From positions 1-43,192 of the forward strand of contig CAZGKF010000029.1 in assembly GCA_964526475.1 (NCBI GenBank): a stretch of DNA of 43,192 nt, in the 5' to 3' direction. Below the pieces are notes generated by a model. That model made no database searches and was not told the DNA's origin. It saw only the letters and a program-made list of their open reading frames with translations. The DNA comes from CAYVTV01 sp964526475 (GTDB taxonomy: Bacteria > Bacteroidota > Bacteroidia > Bacteroidales > GCA-2748055). The position numbers and the translations under genes are program-made. Positions 26,023 through 34,101 of the stretch are shown here, piece after piece (the stretch's first letter is position 1; every line of letters begins with the position of its first letter).

Positions 26023-26940
26023 ATGAGGAAAATTGCTTTTTTAAATATGATCTTTATTTTCTTTTTTGTCATTGACAATTTAAGTGGACAGGACGTTCCT
26101 TATCTGCCCCGTCTGAGTCAGTATATGTTCAACGGGCTTGTGCTTAATCCTGCATATGCGGGTACCCGGGATGCATTCAGTATTTCTGTTTTGCATAAAA
26201 ATCATATGACAGGGATCACCGGAAGCCCTGTTTCCCAGAAAGTCAGTCTGCATACACCTATGAAAAATGATAAAGTGGCTCTTGGGCTTATGGCAGATAA
26301 TTTTACAAATCCTGTTACACAGTTTAACAGTATAATGTTTAATTACGCATACAGGATATGGTTGAAGGGTTCAAGGTTGTCCATGGGATTAAGAGGAGGA
26401 GCATATTACTATTCCAATAACTTTGATAATCTTGAACTTAAAGATAAAGGGGATTTGGTTTTCGTAAATGAAAAAGGATTCACTCCTAATTTTGGAGCTG
26501 GTATTTATCTTTATAACCAAAAATATTACCTTGGGCTTTCTGTTCCTTTTTTTCTGAGTAAACCGGATAGTGTGGGTCAGATTGTGCACGATTTCAACAA
26601 CTATGATTTTATATTTATGGCAGGATATGTCTGGAATATTAGTGAGAATTTTAAGGTAAAACCTGCAGTAATGATTGATTATAGCTTGAAGGATATAGAT
26701 TACCAGGCAGGAATGCATTTAATTCTATTCAAAGATGTTCTCTGGCTTGGAGGAGCATATAAGATGGGTAGAGAATTAACAGCAATGATGGAAGTACAGG
26801 TTAATCGCCAATTAAAAATAGGCTATGCATATGATCACTCATTTACCGATCTCAGCAGTGTTGCCAGCGGTACACATGAAATAATGCTCAGGTATGAATT
26901 AAAGTTCAGGGCTGATGTTGAAAGTCCGTTTTATTTTTAG
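26023..26940 (+). CDS. Type IX secretion system outer-membrane protein, PorP/SprF family
   Basis: This 305-aa protein has a signal peptide ending near SGQ. It then shows the family hallmark QYMFNGLVLNPAYAGTRDA, followed by HKNHMTGITGSPVSQKVSLH and a series of beta strands of a 14-strand-type outer-membrane barrel, ending MLRYELKF. PorP/SprF proteins are T9SS-associated. They are often encoded right after cargo with a type B C-terminal domain and are needed for its secretion or anchoring. The gene lies 7 nt after the giant cargo and 4 nt before the PD40/PKD gene, which fits a dedicated partner. Confidence 0.93.
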   Translation: MRKIAFLNMIFIFFFVIDNLSGQDVPYLPRLSQYMFNGLVLNPAYAGTRDAFSISVLHKNHMTGITGSPVSQKVSLHTPMKNDKVALGLMADNFTNPVTQFNSIMFNYAYRIWLKGSRLSMGLRGGAYYYSNNFDNLELKDKGDLVFVNEKGFTPNFGAGIYLYNQKYYLGLSVPFFLSKPDSVGQIVHDFNNYDFIFMAGYVWNISENFKVKPAVMIDYSLKDIDYQAGMHLILFKDVLWLGGAYKMGRELTAMMEVQVNRQLKIGYAYDHSFTDLSSVASGTHEIMLRYELKFRADVESPFYF

Positions 26941-26944
26941 CGCT

Positions 26945-28366
26945 ATGATGCAAGGAAAATATATTGTAATTATACTGGTCTTAGTCTTGTTTCTCATTGA
27001 CATGAAAGCTCAGAATATTTACACATTTAAACCTTTCAGCTTAACATCAAGGGCAACTGATGAGGTAGTCACCGGATTTACAGGGAATGGTATTATTTAT
27101 TCTTCAAATAAACCTTTAAGTTCATTTCTGTCTTACACTGATGGTGAACGAAGGAACTTTTTTAATATTTGGGAGGTTCAATTGGATGAAGATGGCAACT
27201 GGGAAACCCCCAGACTATTATCACCTAACTTAAAAACTCCGCAAAACGATGGCCCTGCTACATTGAATAGGGAAGGGAATGTTATTGCATTTACGAGGAA
27301 TTTTACTATAAAGAAGTTTGGTGATAATCGCAGGGATAATCCAAATTTCGGATTATTTTTTGCTGATAAAATAAATGATGTATGGACTAATATCAGAGAA
27401 TTTGAACATAATGATCCCTTGTCAAAAACAACCCATCCTGCATTAAGTGCAGATGGAAATATTATGTACTTTGCTTCAGACAGGGAAGGGGGATATGGGG
27501 GTTATGATCTGTATGTTGCAAGATTTGAAAATGGGAAATGGACTCTTCCGGAAAATCTGGGGCCAAACGTAAACACTCCTGAGAACGATATTTATCCATA
27601 CCTTCATTCCACAGGAAGATTATATTTTTCTTCTGCCGGACATATCAGAGCTGGTGGATATGACCTTTATTATACGGAGTTATACAATAATGAATGGACT
27701 CTTCCTGTGAAATTACCTCCTCCTTTTAATTCTCCGATGGACGATTTCACTTTAATCATAGATGATGATTTTCAAAAAGGATTTGTAACGTCCGCACGTC
27801 GCGGTTCACTTGATATCTTTATGTTTGAGTCTACCTTGCCGACACTTAATGTCTGTCAGCAACAGAAAATGGATAATTTCTGTTTTGTCTTCTACGAAAG
27901 GAATACAATGGAGATTGACACCTCTTTATACAGATATGTCTGGTCAATGGGTGATGGAAGCAGTATTGAAGCTGTAGAAGCGGAACATTGTTATCTGGAG
28001 CCGGGGATATATATTATTAAACTTGATGTAGTTGACGTTTTAACTAAAGAGGTTATGTTCAACCAGGCTGAATATGAGATGGATCTGAAAAAGACCATTC
28101 AGGCTTATATAACATGCCCTGATACTGTTACTTCAGGAAATGAAATCCAGCTTAGCGGACTGGAATCATACCTCGGTGATATATTACCGGGGGAGTTTTA
28201 CTGGGATTTTGGGGATGGGGGAAAAGCTGTTGGGGCTACAGTTAAATATATCTTTCACACACCAGGTAATTATAATATCAAACTTGGTGTTACAAGAGAG
28301 AATGGAGAGAATGGGGAGACAGATATATTGTGTTCTTATAAAGCAATAATTGTGCTGGAGGAATAA
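26945..28366 (+). CDS. Exported PD40 (WD40-like) propeller protein with PKD domains
   Basis: The protein is 473 aa from the ATG at 26945. The frame also has an ATG at 26915 inside porP, but the signal peptide (KYIVIILVLVLFLIDMKAQ) favours the later start. Residues about 30-300 contain PD40 blades such as HPALSADGNIMYFASDREGG, GGYDLYVARFENGKWTLPENLG and GRLYFSSAGH. Two PKD-like domains follow: YVWSMGDGSSIE and LEPGIYIIKLDV, then FYWDFGDGGKAVG and HTPGNYNIKLGV. PorE and relatives combine PD40 with a C-terminal OmpA peptidoglycan-binding domain; that domain is absent here. A periplasmic or surface role with the upstream PorP/SprF and cargo is inferred from the 4-nt spacing. Confidence 0.85.
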   Translation: MMQGKYIVIILVLVLFLIDMKAQNIYTFKPFSLTSRATDEVVTGFTGNGIIYSSNKPLSSFLSYTDGERRNFFNIWEVQLDEDGNWETPRLLSPNLKTPQNDGPATLNREGNVIAFTRNFTIKKFGDNRRDNPNFGLFFADKINDVWTNIREFEHNDPLSKTTHPALSADGNIMYFASDREGGYGGYDLYVARFENGKWTLPENLGPNVNTPENDIYPYLHSTGRLYFSSAGHIRAGGYDLYYTELYNNEWTLPVKLPPPFNSPMDDFTLIIDDDFQKGFVTSARRGSLDIFMFESTLPTLNVCQQQKMDNFCFVFYERNTMEIDTSLYRYVWSMGDGSSIEAVEAEHCYLEPGIYIIKLDVVDVLTKEVMFNQAEYEMDLKKTIQAYITCPDTVTSGNEIQLSGLESYLGDILPGEFYWDFGDGGKAVGATVKYIFHTPGNYNIKLGVTRENGENGETDILCSYKAIIVLEE

Positions 28367-28465
28367 AATTTTTTCCAGAAGTTTTTTTTGTTTGTTTAAT
28401 ATCTTATAAAAATAGGTTTATTTGCATAATTTTTGAATTGACAATTATTATTAAAAAGAAAAAAA

Positions 28466-29461
28466 TTGCCTGAACATATTAAAATATCGCTGGCACGAAT
28501 TTTCACCCTTTTTATGATCTTTTTATCCTGGGTTGGGAATGATCTGAAGGCACAACCGGTTCCTAATGAAGATGAAAACATCCATTTCCTTGTTATTTTT
28601 GGAAAGAATGCCGAAACAAGCTGGGGGGATGATGATTTTTCGCAAACATTTTTCTTTTTGATACCTAAAGACTTTAATCAACCTGTTTATATAAGGGTTA
28701 TTGATCCTGATACAGGAGGTGAACATGATGAAATTAATGGTGTATGGGATACCAGAACAAATTATTCTGTTTATGGAGGCAAAGGGGCATGGTCAGATGA
28801 GGATGCCCGCGGAACAGATCCGGCTGGTAAATACCGGAGTGGGGTTTTACTTGCTACCAGAACATTTGGTGAAGATACGAGATATGATAATAATTGGTAT
28901 ACTTTTGGTCCTTTTAACCCTACCGAAGGAGAATATACTGAGCGATGGGATGGTTATGTGTTCAAAATAATCGCTGAAGGTGTATCAGGAGATGATGGGA
29001 ATTTATATGGATATTTTCTTTCGACCGATCCAAATTCCATTAAATCTGTTGAAGGAGCCAACGCGTTTGCTTATGAATACACATTCAGATTACATAACGA
29101 TCCGGAGGAAGTATCACATATTTATCCGTATGTTGATGACCGTACCATCACGGTTAAATTATGGAATTTTGATTGGGACAGCGACGGGTTTATAAAAGTT
29201 GTTTCTGTAGCAAGAAAAGGTCAGTTGGCTAAAATTTCAGTAGAAGATGAATGGTCAGAAAGTGAGTTTAAAATTTACGAAGAAGAAAAAAATACTTCAT
29301 TGGATATACAACTTATTAAAAGAAAAAATCCGCCTGTACGGAATAATAATGTAGTTATTTATGTTAAGAACCAATACGGGGAGCTTCTGGAGTTCTTTAC
29401 AAGTCCAATTGGAGGAGTTCCTCAGTATAAATATTCAATCGGAGTTAAACCCAAAGAATAA
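28466..29461 (+). CDS. Secreted acidic protein of unknown function with a DxDxDG loop
   Basis: This 331-aa protein starts with TTG and has a signal peptide (hydrophobic around ARIFTLFMIFLSWVG, ending near LKAQ). I do not recognise the family. The mature part is acidic and rich in aromatic residues, with predicted beta character. FWD-type strands surround NFDWDSDGF (D236, D238, D240, G241), a calcium-binding-style DxDxDG loop. A glycine/aspartate-rich stretch (GGKGAWSDEDARGTDPAGKY) lies near residues 105-125, and GVWDTRTNYSVYGG and WYTFGPFNPTEGEY stand out as possible family signatures. No membrane segment follows the signal. It is 5 nt upstream of the SpoIIE phosphatase gene and 99 nt after the PD40/PKD gene, so a functional tie to the phosphatase's sensor half is plausible. 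Confidence 0.75.
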   Translation: MPEHIKISLARIFTLFMIFLSWVGNDLKAQPVPNEDENIHFLVIFGKNAETSWGDDDFSQTFFFLIPKDFNQPVYIRVIDPDTGGEHDEINGVWDTRTNYSVYGGKGAWSDEDARGTDPAGKYRSGVLLATRTFGEDTRYDNNWYTFGPFNPTEGEYTERWDGYVFKIIAEGVSGDDGNLYGYFLSTDPNSIKSVEGANAFAYEYTFRLHNDPEEVSHIYPYVDDRTITVKLWNFDWDSDGFIKVVSVARKGQLAKISVEDEWSESEFKIYEEEKNTSLDIQLIKRKNPPVRNNNVVIYVKNQYGELLEFFTSPIGGVPQYKYSIGVKPKE

Positions 29462-29466
29462 TTAAT

Positions 29467-32400
29467 TTGAAATACAGAACTTTTAAGATAGGCTTATTTA
29501 TTATTTTTTCCTTTGGGTTATTAGTTCCGTGGAATTCTATCCTGATTTCTCAAAATTACAGGTTTAAGACTTATGGCCCGGATGACGGGCTGGGTGATAA
29601 TTTCATTTATACTATCACCCAGGATGAAAATGGGTTTTTATGGCTCGGAACAGGAGAAGGTATTTCCAGATTTGACGGGTTTAATTTTATAAAAAGTTTT
29701 CCAGGTGATTCGCTTCCTGATTCTCCTGTAAGAAAAAGTTTTATAGACTCAGGAAAACGCACCTGGTTTGGTTTTGATAATGGATTGATTGCTGTTTTGG
29801 AAGGGATCAGTTTCCGGCTTTTAACGCCCATCGAGAATCAAAGAAGTGCAATTAAAGGATTTGCTGAAGATCAAAAGGGCAATGTTCTGGTTGCTACACA
29901 AGGAAAAGGAATTATCAGAGTTGGTAAAGAGTATGAACTTTCTTATATAAATCAAGGCTTTGAGGGGCAATTGATTACTTCTGTATGCATGCTCAGAAGC
30001 GGGGAATTACTTACTGGAACGTTTGAAGGACTTTTTTTGTTTAAATACTTTGATGACAGAGATGAAGTGGAGTTAATAAAAAGATTCGATGAAATACCAT
30101 TTACTAATATTCAGACTATTTATAATAAAGAAAATAAGGATCATTATTGGGTTGGGACTGAGGATGAAGGATTATTCCGTGTGACTGAAGAAGGTGACGG
30201 CAGATATTCAATTTCTCCTACCGGACAGGATTATAATCTTAATAAGCTGAATATTCAGGATGTATTTCAGGATGATGAGGGTAGTATATGGTTAGCTACT
30301 GAGGGCCAGGGTGCTGTTAAACTCAAAATTGATGAGAAAAATCAATTTGTTGAAAAAACTTATTTTAATGAGCATAACGGCCTGGGGACGCCTTATATAA
30401 AAAGCATATTTGAAGATTATGAAGGTAATCTATGGTTTGCTTCTTATGGTGGAGGATTGATTGTACTGAACAACCAGGCTTTTTTATTTTATTCTATTGA
30501 TGCAGTAGATTTCAATAATAATATTTCATCACTGTTAGTCGATAATGATACATACTGGCTTGGAGGAGAAAAAGAGGTCATTAAAATTGATATCACAGGA
30601 AAGACCAGCCCCGTCTTTTTTAATACACGATCAGGATTACCTGAGGACAAAATAACTGCTTTAATTAAGGATGATAAAGGTGTTATCTGGATAGGAACAA
30701 ATAGAAACGGCATTTATTATATTCAGAAAAATGCCAATAAAGCCAATCGTTTCTTTGTTTCTTCGAATTCTCTTGAAAATGTTATTAATTCTTTTGCTTA
30801 TAAGAATTCAAAATTATTTGCTGCAACTAATGGAGGCCTTTTTATATTTGATCTGGAATCGGGAGAAACAGAAAAGTTAACCACCTCTGAAGGCTTGCCA
30901 CATAACAGGATACGACATGTTTATATTGATTCGAAAGGGAAAACATGGATAGCTACAAGGTCAAACGGGATTTATAATCTGGAAACGAAGAATGAACTTA
31001 CAATAGAATCCTGGGGTGAGATGGAGTTTGTCTCCATCACTGAAGATAATAATGGAAATTTATGGGCGGCTACAAATGGGGAAGGTGTTTTCTTATTCGC
31101 CCCGGACAGTTTGGAGCAATACACAGCAGCCGATGGTCTCAGATCAAATTATTGTTACAGTCTGTCTGCCGATGCTAACGGAATGATATGGGTAGGCCAC
31201 AGAATGGGCATGAGCCGTATTGATCCTTTTAAAAGAATCGTACAGGAGTTTTCAGTTGACCAGGGAATTACCGTGGATTTTAATTATAATTCAGTAACAA
31301 GGAACAGTAGGAATAATGTTGTTTTTGGAACTTCACAAGGAATAATTGTATATGACCATAGCAGGGAAAAATACAATAATGTACCCCCAAAGCTAAATAT
31401 TACATCATTAAAAATTTCTGATCTGGATTATGATTTTACAAGACCTGTTGAATTACCTTACAATATATATAAAATCAGGATAGACTTTATAGGGATTAAT
31501 CTGCGTAATCCGGAAAAGGTTACTTATCAGTACCGCCTGGAAGGATATGACGATTGGTCTGATCCTACCTCAATACCATACGTAGTTTACAGCAGGGTTG
31601 AGGATGGTGATTATACCTTCCTCTTGAGAGCATGTAATGAAGCTGGTATTTGTACAGAAATTCCTCTTTCATTGAAGATCAGCATTAAAATTCCTCCATG
31701 GAAAACCTGGTGGTTTGTGTTAACAGTTTTTATAATTATTGTATCATCTGTTTATGTTATCATCAAACTCCGTGAAAGAAAACAGAGAAAGATACAGGAA
31801 TATCTGCAAAGAGCCCTTGATGAAAGAACAAAAGAGGTAATGGAGCAAAAAGAAGAGATAGAAAATAAAAACAGGGACATTACCGACAGCATAAACTATG
31901 CCCAGAGGATACAGGCGAGTATTCTTCCTCCTGTTAAACGTCTTCAGGATCATTTTACAGGCAGTTTTGTCTTTTATCAGCCTAAAGATATTGTATCGGG
32001 TGATTTTTACTGGTATGACCGGGTTTGGGGAAATAAATTCCTTATTGTATGCGCCGATTCCACAGGACATGGTGTTCCGGGAGCATTTATGTCGATGATA
32101 GGTACTACTTTGATAAAAGATATATGTGCACGGAAGGATGTCAGATCTCCTTCCGATCTGCTGTTAACTCTCGATCTGGAGATTAAAGAAGCTCTGAACC
32201 AAAATCGTGAAGCTGAAAGATCGAATGATGGCATGGATATAATTGTTGCTGAAATTAACCTGTCTACAAATGAATTGTGTGTGGCATCGGCCATGCGGCC
32301 TTTAATAATTTACACGGGAGGAGAACAGATCTATGTGAAGGGGAGTCGCAGCTCCGTTGGTGGACGAATGGATGAGGGTTTTGAAGATAAGGAGTTTATT

Positions 32401-32640
32401 GATGAAAAGTATGCCCTGCGAAAGGGAGACATTGTTTACATGTTCTCAGACGGCTATCCTGATCAGTTTGGAGGACCTTTGGGGAAGAAGTTTAAAATGG
32501 TAAGACTTAAAAACCTTTTAAGGGATATACATGATAAACCCATGGATGAACAATATAACTATATAAAAAATAATTTCATGCTTTGGAAGGAAGACCTCGA
32601 GCAGGTAGACGATGTATTGTTTATGGGAATAAAAATATAA
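29467..32640 (+). CDS. Transmembrane SpoIIE-family PP2C phosphatase with Reg_prop propeller sensor
   Basis: This 1057-aa protein starts with TTG and has a signal peptide or first membrane anchor near residues 8-28. Residues about 35-640 are Reg_prop beta-propeller repeats (for example DENGFLWLGTGEGISRFDG, DDKGVIWIGTNRNGIYYI). A Y_Y_Y Ig-like domain (about 650-740), one membrane helix (about 748-769), a coiled coil (about 775-825) and a cytosolic SpoIIE/PP2C domain (about 830-1057) follow. Metal-site residues are visible: GDFYWYD (D846), DSTGHGVPGAFMSMIG (D864), SDGYPDQFGG (D995) and VDDVLFMG (D1048, D1049). The layout is that of hybrid two-component sensors with the kinase replaced by a Ser/Thr phosphatase. 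Targets may be anti-sigma-factor antagonists; none is encoded nearby. It closes the + strand block. Confidence 0.92.
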   Translation: MKYRTFKIGLFIIFSFGLLVPWNSILISQNYRFKTYGPDDGLGDNFIYTITQDENGFLWLGTGEGISRFDGFNFIKSFPGDSLPDSPVRKSFIDSGKRTWFGFDNGLIAVLEGISFRLLTPIENQRSAIKGFAEDQKGNVLVATQGKGIIRVGKEYELSYINQGFEGQLITSVCMLRSGELLTGTFEGLFLFKYFDDRDEVELIKRFDEIPFTNIQTIYNKENKDHYWVGTEDEGLFRVTEEGDGRYSISPTGQDYNLNKLNIQDVFQDDEGSIWLATEGQGAVKLKIDEKNQFVEKTYFNEHNGLGTPYIKSIFEDYEGNLWFASYGGGLIVLNNQAFLFYSIDAVDFNNNISSLLVDNDTYWLGGEKEVIKIDITGKTSPVFFNTRSGLPEDKITALIKDDKGVIWIGTNRNGIYYIQKNANKANRFFVSSNSLENVINSFAYKNSKLFAATNGGLFIFDLESGETEKLTTSEGLPHNRIRHVYIDSKGKTWIATRSNGIYNLETKNELTIESWGEMEFVSITEDNNGNLWAATNGEGVFLFAPDSLEQYTAADGLRSNYCYSLSADANGMIWVGHRMGMSRIDPFKRIVQEFSVDQGITVDFNYNSVTRNSRNNVVFGTSQGIIVYDHSREKYNNVPPKLNITSLKISDLDYDFTRPVELPYNIYKIRIDFIGINLRNPEKVTYQYRLEGYDDWSDPTSIPYVVYSRVEDGDYTFLLRACNEAGICTEIPLSLKISIKIPPWKTWWFVLTVFIIIVSSVYVIIKLRERKQRKIQEYLQRALDERTKEVMEQKEEIENKNRDITDSINYAQRIQASILPPVKRLQDHFTGSFVFYQPKDIVSGDFYWYDRVWGNKFLIVCADSTGHGVPGAFMSMIGTTLIKDICARKDVRSPSDLLLTLDLEIKEALNQNREAERSNDGMDIIVAEINLSTNELCVASAMRPLIIYTGGEQIYVKGSRSSVGGRMDEGFEDKEFIDEKYALRKGDIVYMFSDGYPDQFGGPLGKKFKMVRLKNLLRDIHDKPMDEQYNYIKNNFMLWKEDLEQVDDVLFMGIKI

Positions 32641-32840
32641 TGGGTGCCTCTAAAACACCATTATTGATATAATCATTTGAATGTTAATAATATAGCTACA
32701 TAGATAGTCTTTGTTAATTGAACTTGTTAACAAGCTAATACAAATCTAAAGGTTGTTGAGGCAGGGGTATGTACTGATGTTCATGTTATAATATTGTATG
32801 TTTTTGATATATAGATATATATAGAAATACAGGATAGTGA
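32641..32840. other. Intergenic stretch after the SpoIIE phosphatase gene
   Basis: These 200 bp are AT-rich and carry no ORF of note. A weak bulged hairpin (about 32642-32662) follows the stop without a T-tract, so it is not called a terminator. A perfect 12-bp palindrome, CTTGTTAACAAG, lies at 32723-32734. The sequence joins directly to the degraded DUF6807 remnant. Confidence 0.4.
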
Positions 32841-33269
32841 AATCAGGTTTTTAGAATACTTACAAATATATTTGCTTCAAACAACGGTACCGGGAAAAGT
32901 GGTTTTTCGAGGTCCTATTTAAATGCAGAAGGGGATAAAACGGAAGAAAATATCTGGGGAAAAAGATCTGCCTGGGTCAGGCTCGAAGGAGAGAAAGAGG
33001 GTAAGAAAATTGGTATTGCCATCTTTCATCATCCCCAAAGCTTGAACTTTCCAACATATTGGCACGCAAGAGGATATGGTTGCTTCGCGGCCAATCCAAT
33101 AGGTCAGTATGAATTTCAGGAAAAACTGGAAGTTGAAAATCCACAGCACAGGAACTTAATATTGGAACCAGGTGAAACGGCACTTTTTAAATTCAGGATG
33201 ATGGTATATGAAGGTGTGCGCACAATGAGTCAGTTTGAAGAGGAATTTTATAATTTCAGTAAGAATTAA
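32841..33269 (+). pseudogene. C-terminal remnant of a DUF6807 (PmoA-like family) gene
   Basis: The frame is open from 32841, just after a stop at 32838-32840, to the stop ending at 33272. It encodes about 143 residues with no good start codon. The peptide matches the C-terminal part of DUF6807 proteins: NIWGKRSAWV, a short linker, GKKIGIAIFHHPQ, FPTYWHARGYGCFAANPIG, then a strand pair ending FRMMVYEGVR. Members are normally about 300 aa or longer, so the N-terminal half is missing. No recognisable upstream part was found in the 200 bp before it. It is most likely a truncated gene. Whether it is translated from TTG 33042 (76 codons) is doubtful. DUF6807 genes often accompany sugar-utilisation loci, consistent with the sugar porter nearby. 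Confidence 0.7.
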
Positions 33270-33276
33270 TTAAGGA

Positions 33277-33783
33277 TTATAGTTCAATACCTGAAAATAT
33301 TATTAAGCCTGTTGTGTCGGTATTACTTCTGTTGAAAGCCCGGTCGAGGATTTGGAAGGTGTAGATGATAGTGTCGTATTCTATTGATTTATATTCGATA
33401 TCTATTGTAATTGTGCCCTGAAGAGTTTTATTCTGACCGATTCTTTCCATAAAAGGTATCCTGTATTTGAGTTCACCTTCCAGACCTTCTATTTTATGGG
33501 GTATCTTGTTTTTTACTTCATACAGGTTAAGGAAAAGGTTAAATTGAAGGGTATCGGGGAGATCTCCGGATGAAGGTTGATCCATTCCTACATCTCCGTC
33601 TCCGTCGGTAAAATCAATATCAAGTTTTCCTAAAAGTATCTGGTTCCCTAAAATATCAGTTGAGGTATAGAGGTTGAAGGCTTTGAATTCTACATTGGGT
33701 ATCTCGGGATATGATACTATTTCTCCACACCCTGACATAATACTCAGAATAAATATCCATTTTATGAGTATCTTAACCCTCAT
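33277..33783 (-). CDS. Small exported lipoprotein of unknown function
   Basis: This 168-aa protein has a clear lipobox ending SIMSGC (Cys about residue 19). The mature part is predicted beta-rich, with an acidic DFTDGDGDVG stretch near residue 57 followed by alternating strands (for example LQFNLFLNLYEV and TITIDIEYKSIEYD). The DGDGD stretch could bind calcium. I do not recognise a named family, though similar DGDGD-containing lipoproteins are common in Bacteroidota. The gene faces the DUF6807 remnant and ends 4 nt from its stop codon. It is followed upstream by the repeat and assembly-gap region, so its operon context is incomplete. Confidence 0.75.
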   Translation of the reverse strand: MRVKILIKWIFILSIMSGCGEIVSYPEIPNVEFKAFNLYTSTDILGNQILLGKLDIDFTDGDGDVGMDQPSSGDLPDTLQFNLFLNLYEVKNKIPHKIEGLEGELKYRIPFMERIGQNKTLQGTITIDIEYKSIEYDTIIYTFQILDRAFNRSNTDTTGLIIFSGIEL

Positions 33784-34101
33784 GTATTGATTAATAAAGT
33801 TTAAAATTAAGAAATTTCCCTGACTTTAATAACGCAAAGAAAGAGAATATGTTTGATGGGAAAAAGCTTATTTTATTTGAAGAATTAAATTTTTTGAAAC
33901 GATGCAATTAGTTAGAAGCTGGTTAATTGTTCAATTGTTCAATCGTTCAATTGTTTAATCGTTNNNNNNNNNNNNNNNNNNNNNNNNNNNNNNNNNNNNN
34001 NNNNNNNNNNNNNNNNNNNNNNNNNNNNNNNNNNNNNNNNNNNNNNNNNNNNNNNNNNNNNNNAATTGTTTAATCGTTAAATTGTGTAATCGTTTAATCC
34101 C
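33784..34101. other. Intergenic region containing the assembly gap
   Basis: This 318-bp stretch holds no gene. It includes the 100-N gap at 33964-34063 and the short tandem repeat on both sides. The rest (33784-33922) is AT-rich, with one cgcaaag-type fragment near 33832-33840. Genes may be missing, because the true distance across the gap is unknown. Confidence 0.6.
33923..34098 (+). repeat. Short tandem repeat flanking a 100-N assembly gap
   Basis: Alternating 8-mers of the type AATTGTTC / AATCGTTC or AATTGTTT / AATCGTTT repeat from about 33923 to 33963, then N's run from 33964 to 34063, and the same pattern in the same direction resumes at 34064-34098. The exact 100-N length is a conventional placeholder. 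The repeat probably caused the assembly break, and the real array may be longer. Confidence 0.85.

Noticed and set aside
26915..26944. Earlier start of the PD40/PKD gene inside porP/sprF
   Set aside because: It would add ten residues before the signal peptide; the ATG at 26945 (or 26948) gives a normal signal sequence.
32642..32662. Hairpin after the SpoIIE phosphatase stop
   Set aside because: Bulged stem of about seven pairs with no following T-tract, so not called a terminator.
32723..32734. Palindrome CTTGTTAACAAG
   Set aside because: A 12-bp palindrome of simple composition in an AT-rich spacer is weak evidence for an operator; no gene context supports it.
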